Shown here: in pieces, positions 38,127-45,918 of the stretch
How positions within the stretch are numbered: the first letter of the stretch is position 1
How the letters are laid out: every line of letters starts with the position of its first letter
Assembly (NCBI GenBank): GCA_032334235.1
Contig: JAVSGI010000005.1
Span: 1,302,001 to 1,366,000, forward strand
Direction: 5' to 3'
DNA: 64,000 nt
Origin: Paracoccaceae bacterium Fryx2
GTDB lineage: Bacteria > Pseudomonadota > Alphaproteobacteria > Rhodobacterales > Rhodobacteraceae
The notes under the pieces: generated by a model
Told to the model about the DNA's origin: nothing
What the model saw: the letters and a program-made list of their open reading frames with translations, nothing else
Database searches by the model: none
Position numbers and translations under genes: made by a program

Positions 38127-38222
38127 TGTGTAAAGCGATTTCTTGCGAAGTTCTCTGTGGACAAGTGTGGGTGTATGTAGCGTGACAGCAGATCTTGCAG
38201 TGTTTGACACCAGATGTTGCAG
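38127..38222. repeat. Prophage left end with three transposase-binding-site-like repeats
   Basis: Starting with TGTGTAAAGCGATTTCTTGC at 38127, three related ~20-bp units follow: AAAGCGATTTCTTGCGAAG, GACAGCAGATCTTGCAGTG (about 38184) and GACACCAGATGTTGCAGCA (about 38206). All share the core A..T(C/G)TTGC. Mu-type phages end in 5'-TG and carry three such transposase sites at each end with uneven spacing, as here (53 and 21 bp). GGAAG just outside would be the 5-bp target duplication. The exact first base is inferred. Confidence 0.6.
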
Positions 38223-38259
38223 CAGAGGGGTTTTCGGTCTGGCGCGCTGATCTATCCGT

Positions 38260-39042
38260 TCAGGGTCCATCGGACAAGCCGTTCCGGCCCTGACGCCGGG
38301 CGCGGATTCCGGGCGGGAAGATCTGCCAGGGAAAGCCGTTCCACTCGGCACCCTCCAGCACCCGGCCGTGCGCCTTCGGCCGAACGCCGCCCCACTGTTT
38401 GAAGAAGAACGCGGCGCCGTCCCGTTCGCAGGCCAGGCGCAGTTCGGTTGCCCAGGCGGCTTCCATCGGCCGCGCACCGGGGCCGCTTTCGCCGCCCACG
38501 ATCGCCCAGGCGATGCCCCGCAGATCGACCGCCCCGATCGGCCCGAGCAGCGGCTCGAACGAGATGAATCGGGCGTCCGAGGCGATCTGGCGAAGGTGCC
38601 CGATGCGGCCCTTGTGGGCGGCATCCTCGACCGAAACGCCCAGCCAGATATGGCCCGGCACCCGGCCGCCTCCATAGCGGGTGCGCAGATAGGCCAGCAT
38701 CAGCGAGCTGCGCTTTGTCAGCACCTGATAGACATGATGGTCGGCCGCCTCCATCGCGTCGAACACCCGGTCGATGTAGGCGCGATCGACATCCTTGTGG
38801 AACAGGTCGCTCATCGAATTGACGAAGATCATCCGCGGCGCCTTCCATTGCCCGGGCTGCTTCAGGCGTCCGGGCCAGAGCCGAAGGTCGAAGCCGAACT
38901 CGTAGGGATGGCCCGCCACCCCGCGCCAGCGTTCGGCAAAGCGTGCGGCATAGCAGTTGTCGCAGCCGGGACCGATTCTGGTGCAACCGGCGATCGGGTT
39001 CCAGGTGGCATCGGTCCATTCGATCCTGGTCGTCTGAGCCAT
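38260..39042 (-). CDS. DUF5131 (phage Gp37/Gp68-like) protein
   Basis: A 260-residue protein with a cysteine cluster near the N-terminus (Cys20, Cys27, Cys30 in NPIAGCTRIGPGCDNC) followed by FVNSMSDLFHKDVDRAYIDR and VYQVLTKRSSLMLAYL. It ends with AFFFKQWGGVRPKAHGR. The family is common in phages and resembles radical-SAM proteins in its cysteine spacing, but its reaction is not established to my knowledge. It starts at ATG 39042 and stands alone at the very end of the prophage, 120 bp after the tail genes, where accessory (moron) genes are common. Confidence 0.82.
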   Translation of the reverse strand: MAQTTRIEWTDATWNPIAGCTRIGPGCDNCYAARFAERWRGVAGHPYEFGFDLRLWPGRLKQPGQWKAPRMIFVNSMSDLFHKDVDRAYIDRVFDAMEAADHHVYQVLTKRSSLMLAYLRTRYGGGRVPGHIWLGVSVEDAAHKGRIGHLRQIASDARFISFEPLLGPIGAVDLRGIAWAIVGGESGPGARPMEAAWATELRLACERDGAAFFFKQWGGVRPKAHGRVLEGAEWNGFPWQIFPPGIRARRQGRNGLSDGP

Positions 39043-39164
39043 GGGCAATCCTCGGGACTGGTCAGGTTGAGGTCTGGTCGGCCTGATCGGCGGGGTTCAG
39101 GCGCAGGTTTCCTGGCCGTTTGAAGCCGGATTAAAACCGCATTGAACCGGCCTTTCCGCCCCGT

Positions 39165-39464
39165 TCACGCCGCGATCCCGGCGGCCGTCTCGAACAGGTC
39201 GTCGACCTCGGCGTCCGACAGGTCCAGCAACCAGCCGAAGAAGGCGATGTTCTGGCTTTCGCGCAGCCAGTCGCCTGCGCTGTCGATGATGATGCGTTCG
39301 GGCCAGGGGGCGGTGGCGCGGTACGCGAGGACTTCGGCCCAGCGGGCTTCGCCCAGGGCGAGGATGCCCTGCATTCGGCTGCAGCGCATTGCGGCGCGGC
39401 GGGCGGCGAGGGCGGCCGTGGCGCGGGTCTCGACGGTGATCAGTTGGGAGAGGTCGATGTTCAT
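39165..39464 (-). CDS. Small phage protein at the end of the tail operon
   Basis: A 99-residue protein beginning MNIDLSQLITVETRATAALA, predicted helical with a coiled N-terminal segment. A C-terminal acidic stretch follows (LLDLSDAEVDDLFETAAGIA). It is the last gene of the tail operon and overlaps its upstream neighbour by four bases. Small proteins in this position often help fibre assembly, but I do not recognise the family. Confidence 0.7.
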   Translation of the reverse strand: MNIDLSQLITVETRATAALAARRAAMRCSRMQGILALGEARWAEVLAYRATAPWPERIIIDSAGDWLRESQNIAFFGWLLDLSDAEVDDLFETAAGIAA

Positions 39465-39808
39465 TCGTCGTGGTCTCCGATGGCGCCGGGTTCGGCGTCC
39501 GTTTCGGCGGGTGCGTCATGCGCGGGCAGCGCCACCGGGCCGTCTTCGGTCAGCAGCAGCGGGGCGGGGAAGCGGGTGGCGTGCGGCGCGTCGGCCCCGT
39601 GCGGCAGGATCAGGGTCAGGTGCAGCACGCCGCCGGTCCGGGTGATGTCGGAGCCGAGCCAGGCGCAGGCGACGGCGGCGCGCGGCAGGGTGGCGCCCTC
39701 GGGGATGCCCGCGAGGTCGAACGCCTCGCCGTTGATCGTCAGGGTGTCGCCCGCACGGTGCAGGGTCAGGGTCGCGTCGTGGCGGCAGGGGGTCAGGGTG
39801 ATGTGCAT
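39461..39808 (-). CDS. Small phage tail-associated protein
   Basis: A 115-residue protein starting MHITLTPCRHDATLTLHRAG at ATG 39808. The alternation of hydrophobic and polar residues suggests a beta-sandwich, and the C-terminus is acidic (ETDAEPGAIGDHDE). It overlaps the neighbours on both sides by few bases, so it is co-translated with the fibre gene. Function unknown. Confidence 0.7.
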   Translation of the reverse strand: MHITLTPCRHDATLTLHRAGDTLTINGEAFDLAGIPEGATLPRAAVACAWLGSDITRTGGVLHLTLILPHGADAPHATRFPAPLLLTEDGPVALPAHDAPAETDAEPGAIGDHDE

Positions 39809-39809
39809 G

Positions 39810-40982
39810 TCAGGCTTTCCAGCGGCCGATGAAGGTTGCGGTGAGGGTGATGTCGGTCCCGGCATAGGCGGTCGTGCGCACCAGGGACACGAAGCCCCCT
39901 GAGGTGGGGCCGGGCGCAGAGACGCCCTGATGCCAGCAGGTGTTGGTCGAGGCGCTGAAGGTGCTGACCGCGCGGGCCGGGGCGGCGTGGAAGGTCACTG
40001 GCAACGTGCCAAGGTCGATCCCGCCCGAGATGAAGCACGCGCCCGACGCGGTGTTGACCGGCCCCTTGCCGGTCAGGGTCTTGGTCGCGATCATCGTGCC
40101 GTCGGCCCATTTGGTGTAGGTGCCGTTGGCGCTCGACCCGCTTTCGATGATCGCCCCGGATGGCACGCCGCCGCTGTCGGCCACGGTGCCGACGATGTTG
40201 CCCTGGTGGCAAAGCTCGGTCCAGTTCATCGCGCCGGTGTCGGTCGTGCGGTTGCCGACCTGCACCCGCTGCGCTGCCTTGGTTGCCCCCGACATGCGGG
40301 CGGCGATCACCAGATGCCCGCCTTCGGCCCCGGCCTCCGATCCGCCTGGCCGGGCGACGATCGCGCCGCCGAAATAGCTGAGGCTGGTCGGATATCCGAT
40401 GGCCCCGGCCTCTACGAACCGCCAGAACCCGGACCGCAGCTCTGCGGTGAAGTCGGTGATCGGCGGGCCGTAGTCGGACCCGAGGCCGAAGTCGCCGACC
40501 TTCAGCACCCGCCCGGCCGTGGCATCGACAGCGGTTGCGGTGACCTTGCCCGGAATCTCGACCGCGAGCCAGGCGGTGCCGGTGCACAGGATCACCGCAC
40601 TGCGCCCGGCGGCAAGGGTCAGGGTGGCCGCGCCGTCGATCAGCTCTGCCCCAGCGGGGTCGATGGTGATGACGCCCGCGCCCGCGTTGCGCAGCGCGAA
40701 GCTGAAGCCCGCACCGGCCGTCGCGGCGGCGGGCAGCGCCAGCGTCCATGTGCCGGATGCGTCGATCAGGCGGCCACGGTCGGCCAGCGTGACGGTGGTG
40801 GCGGCAGTGCGGGCGACATGGGCACCGAAGGCCGCCCCCAGCGTGGCCAGCGCCGTGGCGGGGGTGCCGTCTGCCCCCATCAAGCCCGAGAGGTAGGCGC
40901 GCAGGTCCGACAGGGCGGCCTTGAACTGCGCCTCGGTGACGGTGCTGCCGGTGAAGGCGGCGGTGGCGGGAAGGCTGGGCAT
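39810..40982 (-). CDS. Tail fibre protein
   Basis: A 390-residue, glycine/threonine/alanine-rich protein. The N-terminal TVTEAQFKAALSDLRAYLSG likely attaches to the tail tip, and the middle repeats short beta units (ATTVTLADRGRLIDASGTWT; GAGVITIDPAGAELIDGAAT). The C-terminal domain contains KWADGTMIATKTLTGKGPVN, a pattern common in receptor-binding fibre tips. It lies directly after the J-like tip gene, the usual place for the host-recognition fibre. Confidence 0.75.
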   Translation of the reverse strand: MPSLPATAAFTGSTVTEAQFKAALSDLRAYLSGLMGADGTPATALATLGAAFGAHVARTAATTVTLADRGRLIDASGTWTLALPAAATAGAGFSFALRNAGAGVITIDPAGAELIDGAATLTLAAGRSAVILCTGTAWLAVEIPGKVTATAVDATAGRVLKVGDFGLGSDYGPPITDFTAELRSGFWRFVEAGAIGYPTSLSYFGGAIVARPGGSEAGAEGGHLVIAARMSGATKAAQRVQVGNRTTDTGAMNWTELCHQGNIVGTVADSGGVPSGAIIESGSSANGTYTKWADGTMIATKTLTGKGPVNTASGACFISGGIDLGTLPVTFHAAPARAVSTFSASTNTCWHQGVSAPGPTSGGFVSLVRTTAYAGTDITLTATFIGRWKA

Positions 40983-40983
40983 G

Positions 40984-43827
40984 TCAGGCGCTCCACATCG
41001 GGTTCGGGTCGGTCGTCCACATCAAGGTCGGGTCGGAAATCCACATCTGCGCGATCAGGCTGCCGACCGCGCTGGCCACCCACGGCCCCGCCGCCAGCCC
41101 GACCCCGCGCACCCGGATCAGGGTGCGGGTGGTGTAGAGGAGCGCCACCACATGGTGTGCTGCACTGGTGTCGGCGGTGCGGGTCCAACTGACGGTCGGG
41201 TCGGCCACGTTGTCGCCCTCGGCCATCTCGATCTGATAGACCTCGGCCCCGGCCGCCGGTTGCCAGGCGATGAAGGCCCGCGTCGGATCGCCCGCCACCC
41301 GGCGCGCGATCAGGCCGCGCAGCACCGGCTGCACCACGCGGCGCGGCAGGCTGCTGATGCGCAGCGGCGGCGCGGTCTGGCCGGTCTCGGCGGTGTGGAC
41401 CGAGGGGTCTTCGATAACCGCCTCGATCTCGACCTCGTAAAGCCCGCGCGGGCGGACCGAAGCCACCTTTGCCAGCGCCGCCCAGGTCTGGCCCGCGCCG
41501 AACACCACATGGCTGCGCTCGCGATCCGACCCGGTGTAGGGCGCCCTGTCGGGGGCCTCGGCCAGGATCACGCTGCGGGCATCCGGCCCCGGCGTCACCT
41601 GCCACGGCCCGCTGACCCCGCCGCCCTTGGTGCGCAGCCCGATGTAATGCGCGCCCGGCCCGAAGCTCACCGGCTCGGACAGCACCAGCTTGCGGCTGCC
41701 CGCATCCCAGGCCACCGCCTCGGCCTGCGCGCCCCAGCCCGGGGTGTCGTGCTGCAGCGCGATCAGGTCGCCCAGCGAGGGGATGAAGCCCTCCATCTCG
41801 GTCGCAAACCGCGCGATCCGGCGGCGGTAGCGGTTGGCGGCGGCGTGGTAGAGCCCTTCGCGCAGCACCTGCGCCCGGTCGGTGACGCCGAACAGGTCCA
41901 TCTTCGCCGGGGTGGTGCCGGCACTGCCCGGCAGGCGGGCGGTGACCCGGCGCGGCGACCAGCTCACCTGGTCGAAATAGCTGACCGACAGCGCGTCGGC
42001 GGTCTGCTCTGACGGCAGCAGGTAATCGACCGAGAATGACCCGCGCTTGATGTTGCGCATCGAATAGAGCGCCACCGGCAGGCTGGCCGGGCCGTCGCGC
42101 ACCACCCGCAGCATGCCGCCCTGCATGAAGATCCGCGCCCGCCCGGCGGCGGCGATCTTTGACACCGCCTCCCACCAGCTGCCCGCCTGGTCAAACCGGG
42201 CGTTGAAGCTGTCGCCCCGTGCGCCCCAAAGCGCATCGAGCGCCAGCAGGGCGGCAAGGTCCAGCCGGGTGTCGGGCAGCCCCGCGCCGTAATCGGCATT
42301 GCGGGCGGCGTCGGCAATCGCCCAGGCGATGCTGCGCGAGGCGACCGGCGCCGACCAGGCGGTGCCGTTCCAGACCGGGATCTTGCGGGTCGCCAGCACC
42401 CCGATCCGCCGCGAGGCCTGCTGCGACAGGTTGTTGGTCGCCCGCATCCTGAGCGCGATCAGCGTCACCGGCCCGAAGTCCTGCGTCTCGCGCAGGTAGG
42501 CGCGCAGGCCCGACCACATCACCTGATGCCCCTCGTTCGAGGTGGCCGACTTCACGTCGCGCCGAAATGCCCGCACCCGGTAGCGCCCCGGGGTGGGCAG
42601 CGTGTAACGCAGCGTCTTGCCCAGCGGCGTGGCCGAACGGTCGGTGATGGTCGGCAGTCCGAGCGTGATCCATGGCCCGACCGGGTCGCCGTTGCCGTCG
42701 ACCTGCCGGGCCTGAAAGTTCAGATCGACCGACATGTCGGCCAGGCCGCTGGAGCTGGTGGAGTAGAGCCCGAGCGGGAACACGAGGTCGATCGACAGCC
42801 TGCGCGCCATGCTGTCGACGTCCGAGGCGACGAAGCCTTCGATCCCGCCCGCCACGCCCGAGATGTGGGTGTCGCCGCTGCCCGAACCGGCCGCGGCTAC
42901 GACCGTGAACGTGTCCACCGTCGGCACGGTGGCGATGGCATAGATCATGGACGGCGCCCCGCCGCTGGTGACCTCCAGCCGCACCGCCTGCCCCACCGCC
43001 CGGCCATGCGCGGTTTCCGTAACGGTGATCACGGTGCCGGAGCGGGCGTAGCTGCCCGAGGTGCGCCCCGCCAGTTCCTGCCCCGAAACCTCGACCGAGG
43101 TCACCACCGAGGTCGGGAACAGCGTGACCTGCGCGCCCGGCGGCACGATCTCGGTCTCGATCTCGGCGAAGGCGGATATCGGGGTGTCCTCGATCCGGAT
43201 CTCCTCGATGTCGAACTCCCCGACCCCGAGGCAGAGGAGCTGGTAGAGATACTGCTCGTTGTCGGCATATTCGGCATAGGGCTGGGCGGCAAAATCCGGC
43301 CAGGCCAGCAGGCGGCCGTATTGCACCGGAATCGCCTGTTCGATGCGGGCAAGGTTGCCCTGCGCCCCGATGGTATAGGTCGGCGACGGCCCCGCGATGG
43401 TCGGCGGTTTCGGCATCGGCAGCAGCGCGTTGACCACCGCCTGCCCGACCATCATGATGCCCATCGTGGTCGCCTGACCAAGCAGGGTGGTGCCGACAAG
43501 CGCAGTCGTGGTGCCGAGCAGGGTTGCCGCCGCCCAGGGCGCAAACGCCATCATCGCCAGACTCAGGATCATCCGCAGCGGGTTGCTGCCGCCACCGCCG
43601 CCATCGCTGGGCCCGCGCGGCAGCACGCAGAACATCAGCCGGTCCCCGCTGCGCAGCCGCCGCCGCCAGCCCGCGCGCAGCAGCGGCCGCCCGTTCAGCA
43701 GCGCAAGCACCGGCCTGCCCCCGGCCGGGGCCAGCGTGCGGATCCGCACCGGGCGGCGCAGCTCGCGGGCCTCGCGGCTGCCGAGCGGATCGAACGGGTT
43801 CGTGACCGTGATGCAATGCGCCCTCAT
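40984..43827 (-). CDS. Tail tip attachment protein J-like (host specificity)
   Basis: A 947-residue protein with ATG at 43827 (MRAHCITVTNPFDPLGSREA), overlapping the NlpC gene by four bases. A hydrophobic stretch near residues 75-130 (MILSLAMMAFAPWAAATLLG onward) is followed by the conserved IPVQYGRLLAWPDFAAQPYA and GVGEFDIEEIRIEDTPIS. Both are hallmarks of the lambda J / GTA-type central tip protein. The C-terminal ~200 residues hold fibronectin-III-like segments (RAFIAWQPAAGAEVYQIEMA). It forms the end of the tail that contacts the cell. Confidence 0.88.
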   Translation of the reverse strand: MRAHCITVTNPFDPLGSREARELRRPVRIRTLAPAGGRPVLALLNGRPLLRAGWRRRLRSGDRLMFCVLPRGPSDGGGGGSNPLRMILSLAMMAFAPWAAATLLGTTTALVGTTLLGQATTMGIMMVGQAVVNALLPMPKPPTIAGPSPTYTIGAQGNLARIEQAIPVQYGRLLAWPDFAAQPYAEYADNEQYLYQLLCLGVGEFDIEEIRIEDTPISAFAEIETEIVPPGAQVTLFPTSVVTSVEVSGQELAGRTSGSYARSGTVITVTETAHGRAVGQAVRLEVTSGGAPSMIYAIATVPTVDTFTVVAAAGSGSGDTHISGVAGGIEGFVASDVDSMARRLSIDLVFPLGLYSTSSSGLADMSVDLNFQARQVDGNGDPVGPWITLGLPTITDRSATPLGKTLRYTLPTPGRYRVRAFRRDVKSATSNEGHQVMWSGLRAYLRETQDFGPVTLIALRMRATNNLSQQASRRIGVLATRKIPVWNGTAWSAPVASRSIAWAIADAARNADYGAGLPDTRLDLAALLALDALWGARGDSFNARFDQAGSWWEAVSKIAAAGRARIFMQGGMLRVVRDGPASLPVALYSMRNIKRGSFSVDYLLPSEQTADALSVSYFDQVSWSPRRVTARLPGSAGTTPAKMDLFGVTDRAQVLREGLYHAAANRYRRRIARFATEMEGFIPSLGDLIALQHDTPGWGAQAEAVAWDAGSRKLVLSEPVSFGPGAHYIGLRTKGGGVSGPWQVTPGPDARSVILAEAPDRAPYTGSDRERSHVVFGAGQTWAALAKVASVRPRGLYEVEIEAVIEDPSVHTAETGQTAPPLRISSLPRRVVQPVLRGLIARRVAGDPTRAFIAWQPAAGAEVYQIEMAEGDNVADPTVSWTRTADTSAAHHVVALLYTTRTLIRVRGVGLAAGPWVASAVGSLIAQMWISDPTLMWTTDPNPMWSA

Positions 43828-44213
43828 CCCGCCACCCGCCGGTAATAGCCCGCGACCCGGTAGCCCATCGCCGCCAGCGCCCCCAGGGGTGTGAAGATCC
43901 CGCCCGAGCCTTCCACCGAATGCAGCACGCCCGGCCCCTCCGGCGGGGTGATCCAGACGCCGACATGGCAGGGGTGCGCCCCCTTGGCCATCAGCACCGC
44001 ATCCCCCTCCATCGGCACCGCCACCGCAGCCCAGGCCGCGCGCTCGGGGCTGCCATCCAGCATCCGTCGCGTGGCGCGGGCATTGGCCCCGTCGATCGGC
44101 ACCAGCGGCACCCGCACGCCGTATTGCTCGCGCCAGATCCGCGCCGCGAAATGCCAGCAGGTCTCGGCCCGCGTCCATTCCGCCCCGATGTATTCGGCCG
44201 CCCAATGCGTCAT
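43824..44213 (-). CDS. NlpC/P60-type tail tip peptidase
   Basis: A 129-residue cysteine peptidase with catalytic Cys19 in RAETCWHFAARIW, His83 in HPCHVGVWITP and a third polar residue near His98 (VLHSVEG). It corresponds to the lambda K function, cutting peptidoglycan cross-links during DNA entry. It is placed, as in lambda-type tails, just before the J-like gene, with four-base overlaps on both sides. Confidence 0.85.
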   Translation of the reverse strand: MTHWAAEYIGAEWTRAETCWHFAARIWREQYGVRVPLVPIDGANARATRRMLDGSPERAAWAAVAVPMEGDAVLMAKGAHPCHVGVWITPPEGPGVLHSVEGSGGIFTPLGALAAMGYRVAGYYRRVAG

Positions 44214-44737
44214 GGCTGCAACCCCGGGAAGGTTTCCAGATCATAGTCCAGCTTTGGAAACCTCAGGTTCAGCAGGTTCGGAAACCCGGCCGTGCCGCGG
44301 ATGCGGAACGGCGTGGCGCTGACCGTGATCAGCGTCATCTCCAGCGGCGGGTCGGTCTCGGGGCCGTCGTCCAGCGTGTCGGACAGGTAGGCGCGGTAGA
44401 TCACGCTGATCGGCTCGGGCCGACTGACCGCCAGATCGATCTGCGCCAGGATGTCCCGCCCGACATTGTCGATCTCGATCACGCATTGCGGCGTGCCGGT
44501 CGCAGTCTGGTCGGGCGGCACGATGTCGAAGGCATAGGCGACAAAGGTCGCGACCGCGCCCGCATCCCGCGCCGCCCCGGCCTCGATCCGCGCATCAAGG
44601 GCGGCAAAGTCCCGCACCACCCGGATCGGCGCCGTGAACGCCGGGTGCCAAAGCTCCAGCGTGTGGTAGATCACCTGATCCACCGGCGCCGAGGCATAGG
44701 CTTCGGCAAGGGCGGCCGACAGCGCGGGATCAGGCAT
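44210..44737 (-). CDS. DUF1833 minor tail protein
   Basis: A 175-residue protein of the DUF1833 family found in B3/D3112-type phages. Recognisable parts are YASAPVDQVIYHTLELWHPA at the start and YRAYLSDTLDDGPETDPPLE in the second half. Its place between the tape-measure region and NlpC corresponds to the lambda L-type tip component. It overlaps both neighbours by 4-8 bases. Confidence 0.82.
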   Translation of the reverse strand: MPDPALSAALAEAYASAPVDQVIYHTLELWHPAFTAPIRVVRDFAALDARIEAGAARDAGAVATFVAYAFDIVPPDQTATGTPQCVIEIDNVGRDILAQIDLAVSRPEPISVIYRAYLSDTLDDGPETDPPLEMTLITVSATPFRIRGTAGFPNLLNLRFPKLDYDLETFPGLQP

Positions 44738-45017
44738 GGCGCACGATCCTCCGGATCAGGGTGGCGATGAAGGACCGGCGCCAGGCGCTGCCGAAACGGC
44801 TGGCAGGGACGGTGGCCAGCGGTGTGGGGTGCGTCCGCCGGATCGCCTCTGCCATCCGCTCCTCGACAGCAGTCTGGACGGCCGCAAGATCCCCCGGGGG
44901 CACGCCCGCGTCGTCGCCGACGGTGATGTCGATCAGCCGCTGCCCTTCGCGGAAGCTTTCGGTGACGTGCAGCCGCAGTCCCGGCGCGCAGGTGATGTTG
45001 ACGGTGACTTCAGCCAT
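44730..45017 (-). CDS. Hypothetical phage tail-region protein
   Basis: A 95-residue protein (MAEVTVNITCAPGLRLHVTE) with a beta-rich N-terminal half and a basic helical C-terminus (WRRSFIATLIRRIVRHA). It overlaps the DUF1833 gene by 8 bases and the minor tail gene by 8. No family is recognised; coupling to tail-tip genes suggests a small structural or assembly part. Confidence 0.65.
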   Translation of the reverse strand: MAEVTVNITCAPGLRLHVTESFREGQRLIDITVGDDAGVPPGDLAAVQTAVEERMAEAIRRTHPTPLATVPASRFGSAWRRSFIATLIRRIVRHA

Positions 45018-45918
45018 TGCGCACCTCCATCGACGCCGAGACGTCCCAGTTCAGCCCGGCCCCGGCGGTGGCCTTGAACGGCCCCTTGAACCGCGCATCC
45101 ACAAAGCGGAAGCCGCCGCCGACCGCGACCGGCATGATCACCCAGGCGGCCCCGCCCGCAGCACCAAGCGCGTTGCCCGCGGCATCGGTCCGCACGAATA
45201 GGTCAAAGCCGGTCACCACGCGGGCCTGCATCTCGCAGACCGCCAGAGCCGCGCTGCCCGCGCCGACATAGCTGAGTGTGGCCGCATCCTGCAGCGCCGC
45301 GATGCGCAGGACCGGATCGGACGCCCCGGCCCCGGCCGGTGCCAGAATGGTCACCCGCCACCAGCCGTTGCCGCGATCCTCGACGGTGCAGCCGGTCAGC
45401 CCCGACTGGCCGCCGATCGCACCCGTGGCGAGGTTGACGCCGGCCCAGCACAGCGTGCCGCTGCGGTCCAGCAGCCCCAGCCGCACCTGCGACCGGCCCG
45501 CCGCCCGCATCGTGGCCCGGCCAAGGATCGTGCTGCCATCCAGCGCGCCCGGGTCCAGCGCGCGCTGGGCCCGGTGCTGGCCGGTGCTGCCATCCTCGAC
45601 GATCCGGTCGGCCAGTGCGTCATCCGGGCCGACCAGCGCATCGGCCGTGACCGTGGCCCCGGTCAGCGCCCAGCCGGTCAGGCTGTCGCTGTCGCCCGCG
45701 AGGCTCCACGCCTCGTCGCCCCACCAGGCGCGGAACGCCGCCATCTCGGCATCGGTGAAGATGAACTGCACATCGACATGGTCATTGCGGGCGAAGGTCA
45801 CGCGGCGCACGCGCGGCGCGCCGGTCTCCATGTCGGTGCGGCGCGCCTGATCCACCGGCGACAGGCCGAAGCCGGGCATCGACGGGGTCGGCAGGGTGTC
45901 GGGCCAGCGGCGCATCAC
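45010..45918 (-). CDS. Minor (distal) tail protein with an inserted carbohydrate-binding-like domain
   Basis: A 302-residue protein whose two ends match a distal-tail-type protein: MRRWPDTLPTPSMPGFGLSP and FTDAEMAAFRAWW at the N-terminus, GGFRFVDARFKGPFKATAGA and WDVSASMEVRNG at the C-terminus. Between residues ~78 and ~255 lies a beta-sandwich-like insert with repeated Trp/Gly patterns (GNGWWRVTILAPAG, TLCWAGVNLATGAIGGQSG), resembling the carbohydrate-binding-type modules often seen in tail proteins. The insert may decorate the tail and bind surface glycans. Confidence 0.75.
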   Translation of the reverse strand: MMRRWPDTLPTPSMPGFGLSPVDQARRTDMETGAPRVRRVTFARNDHVDVQFIFTDAEMAAFRAWWGDEAWSLAGDSDSLTGWALTGATVTADALVGPDDALADRIVEDGSTGQHRAQRALDPGALDGSTILGRATMRAAGRSQVRLGLLDRSGTLCWAGVNLATGAIGGQSGLTGCTVEDRGNGWWRVTILAPAGAGASDPVLRIAALQDAATLSYVGAGSAALAVCEMQARVVTGFDLFVRTDAAGNALGAAGGAAWVIMPVAVGGGFRFVDARFKGPFKATAGAGLNWDVSASMEVRNG

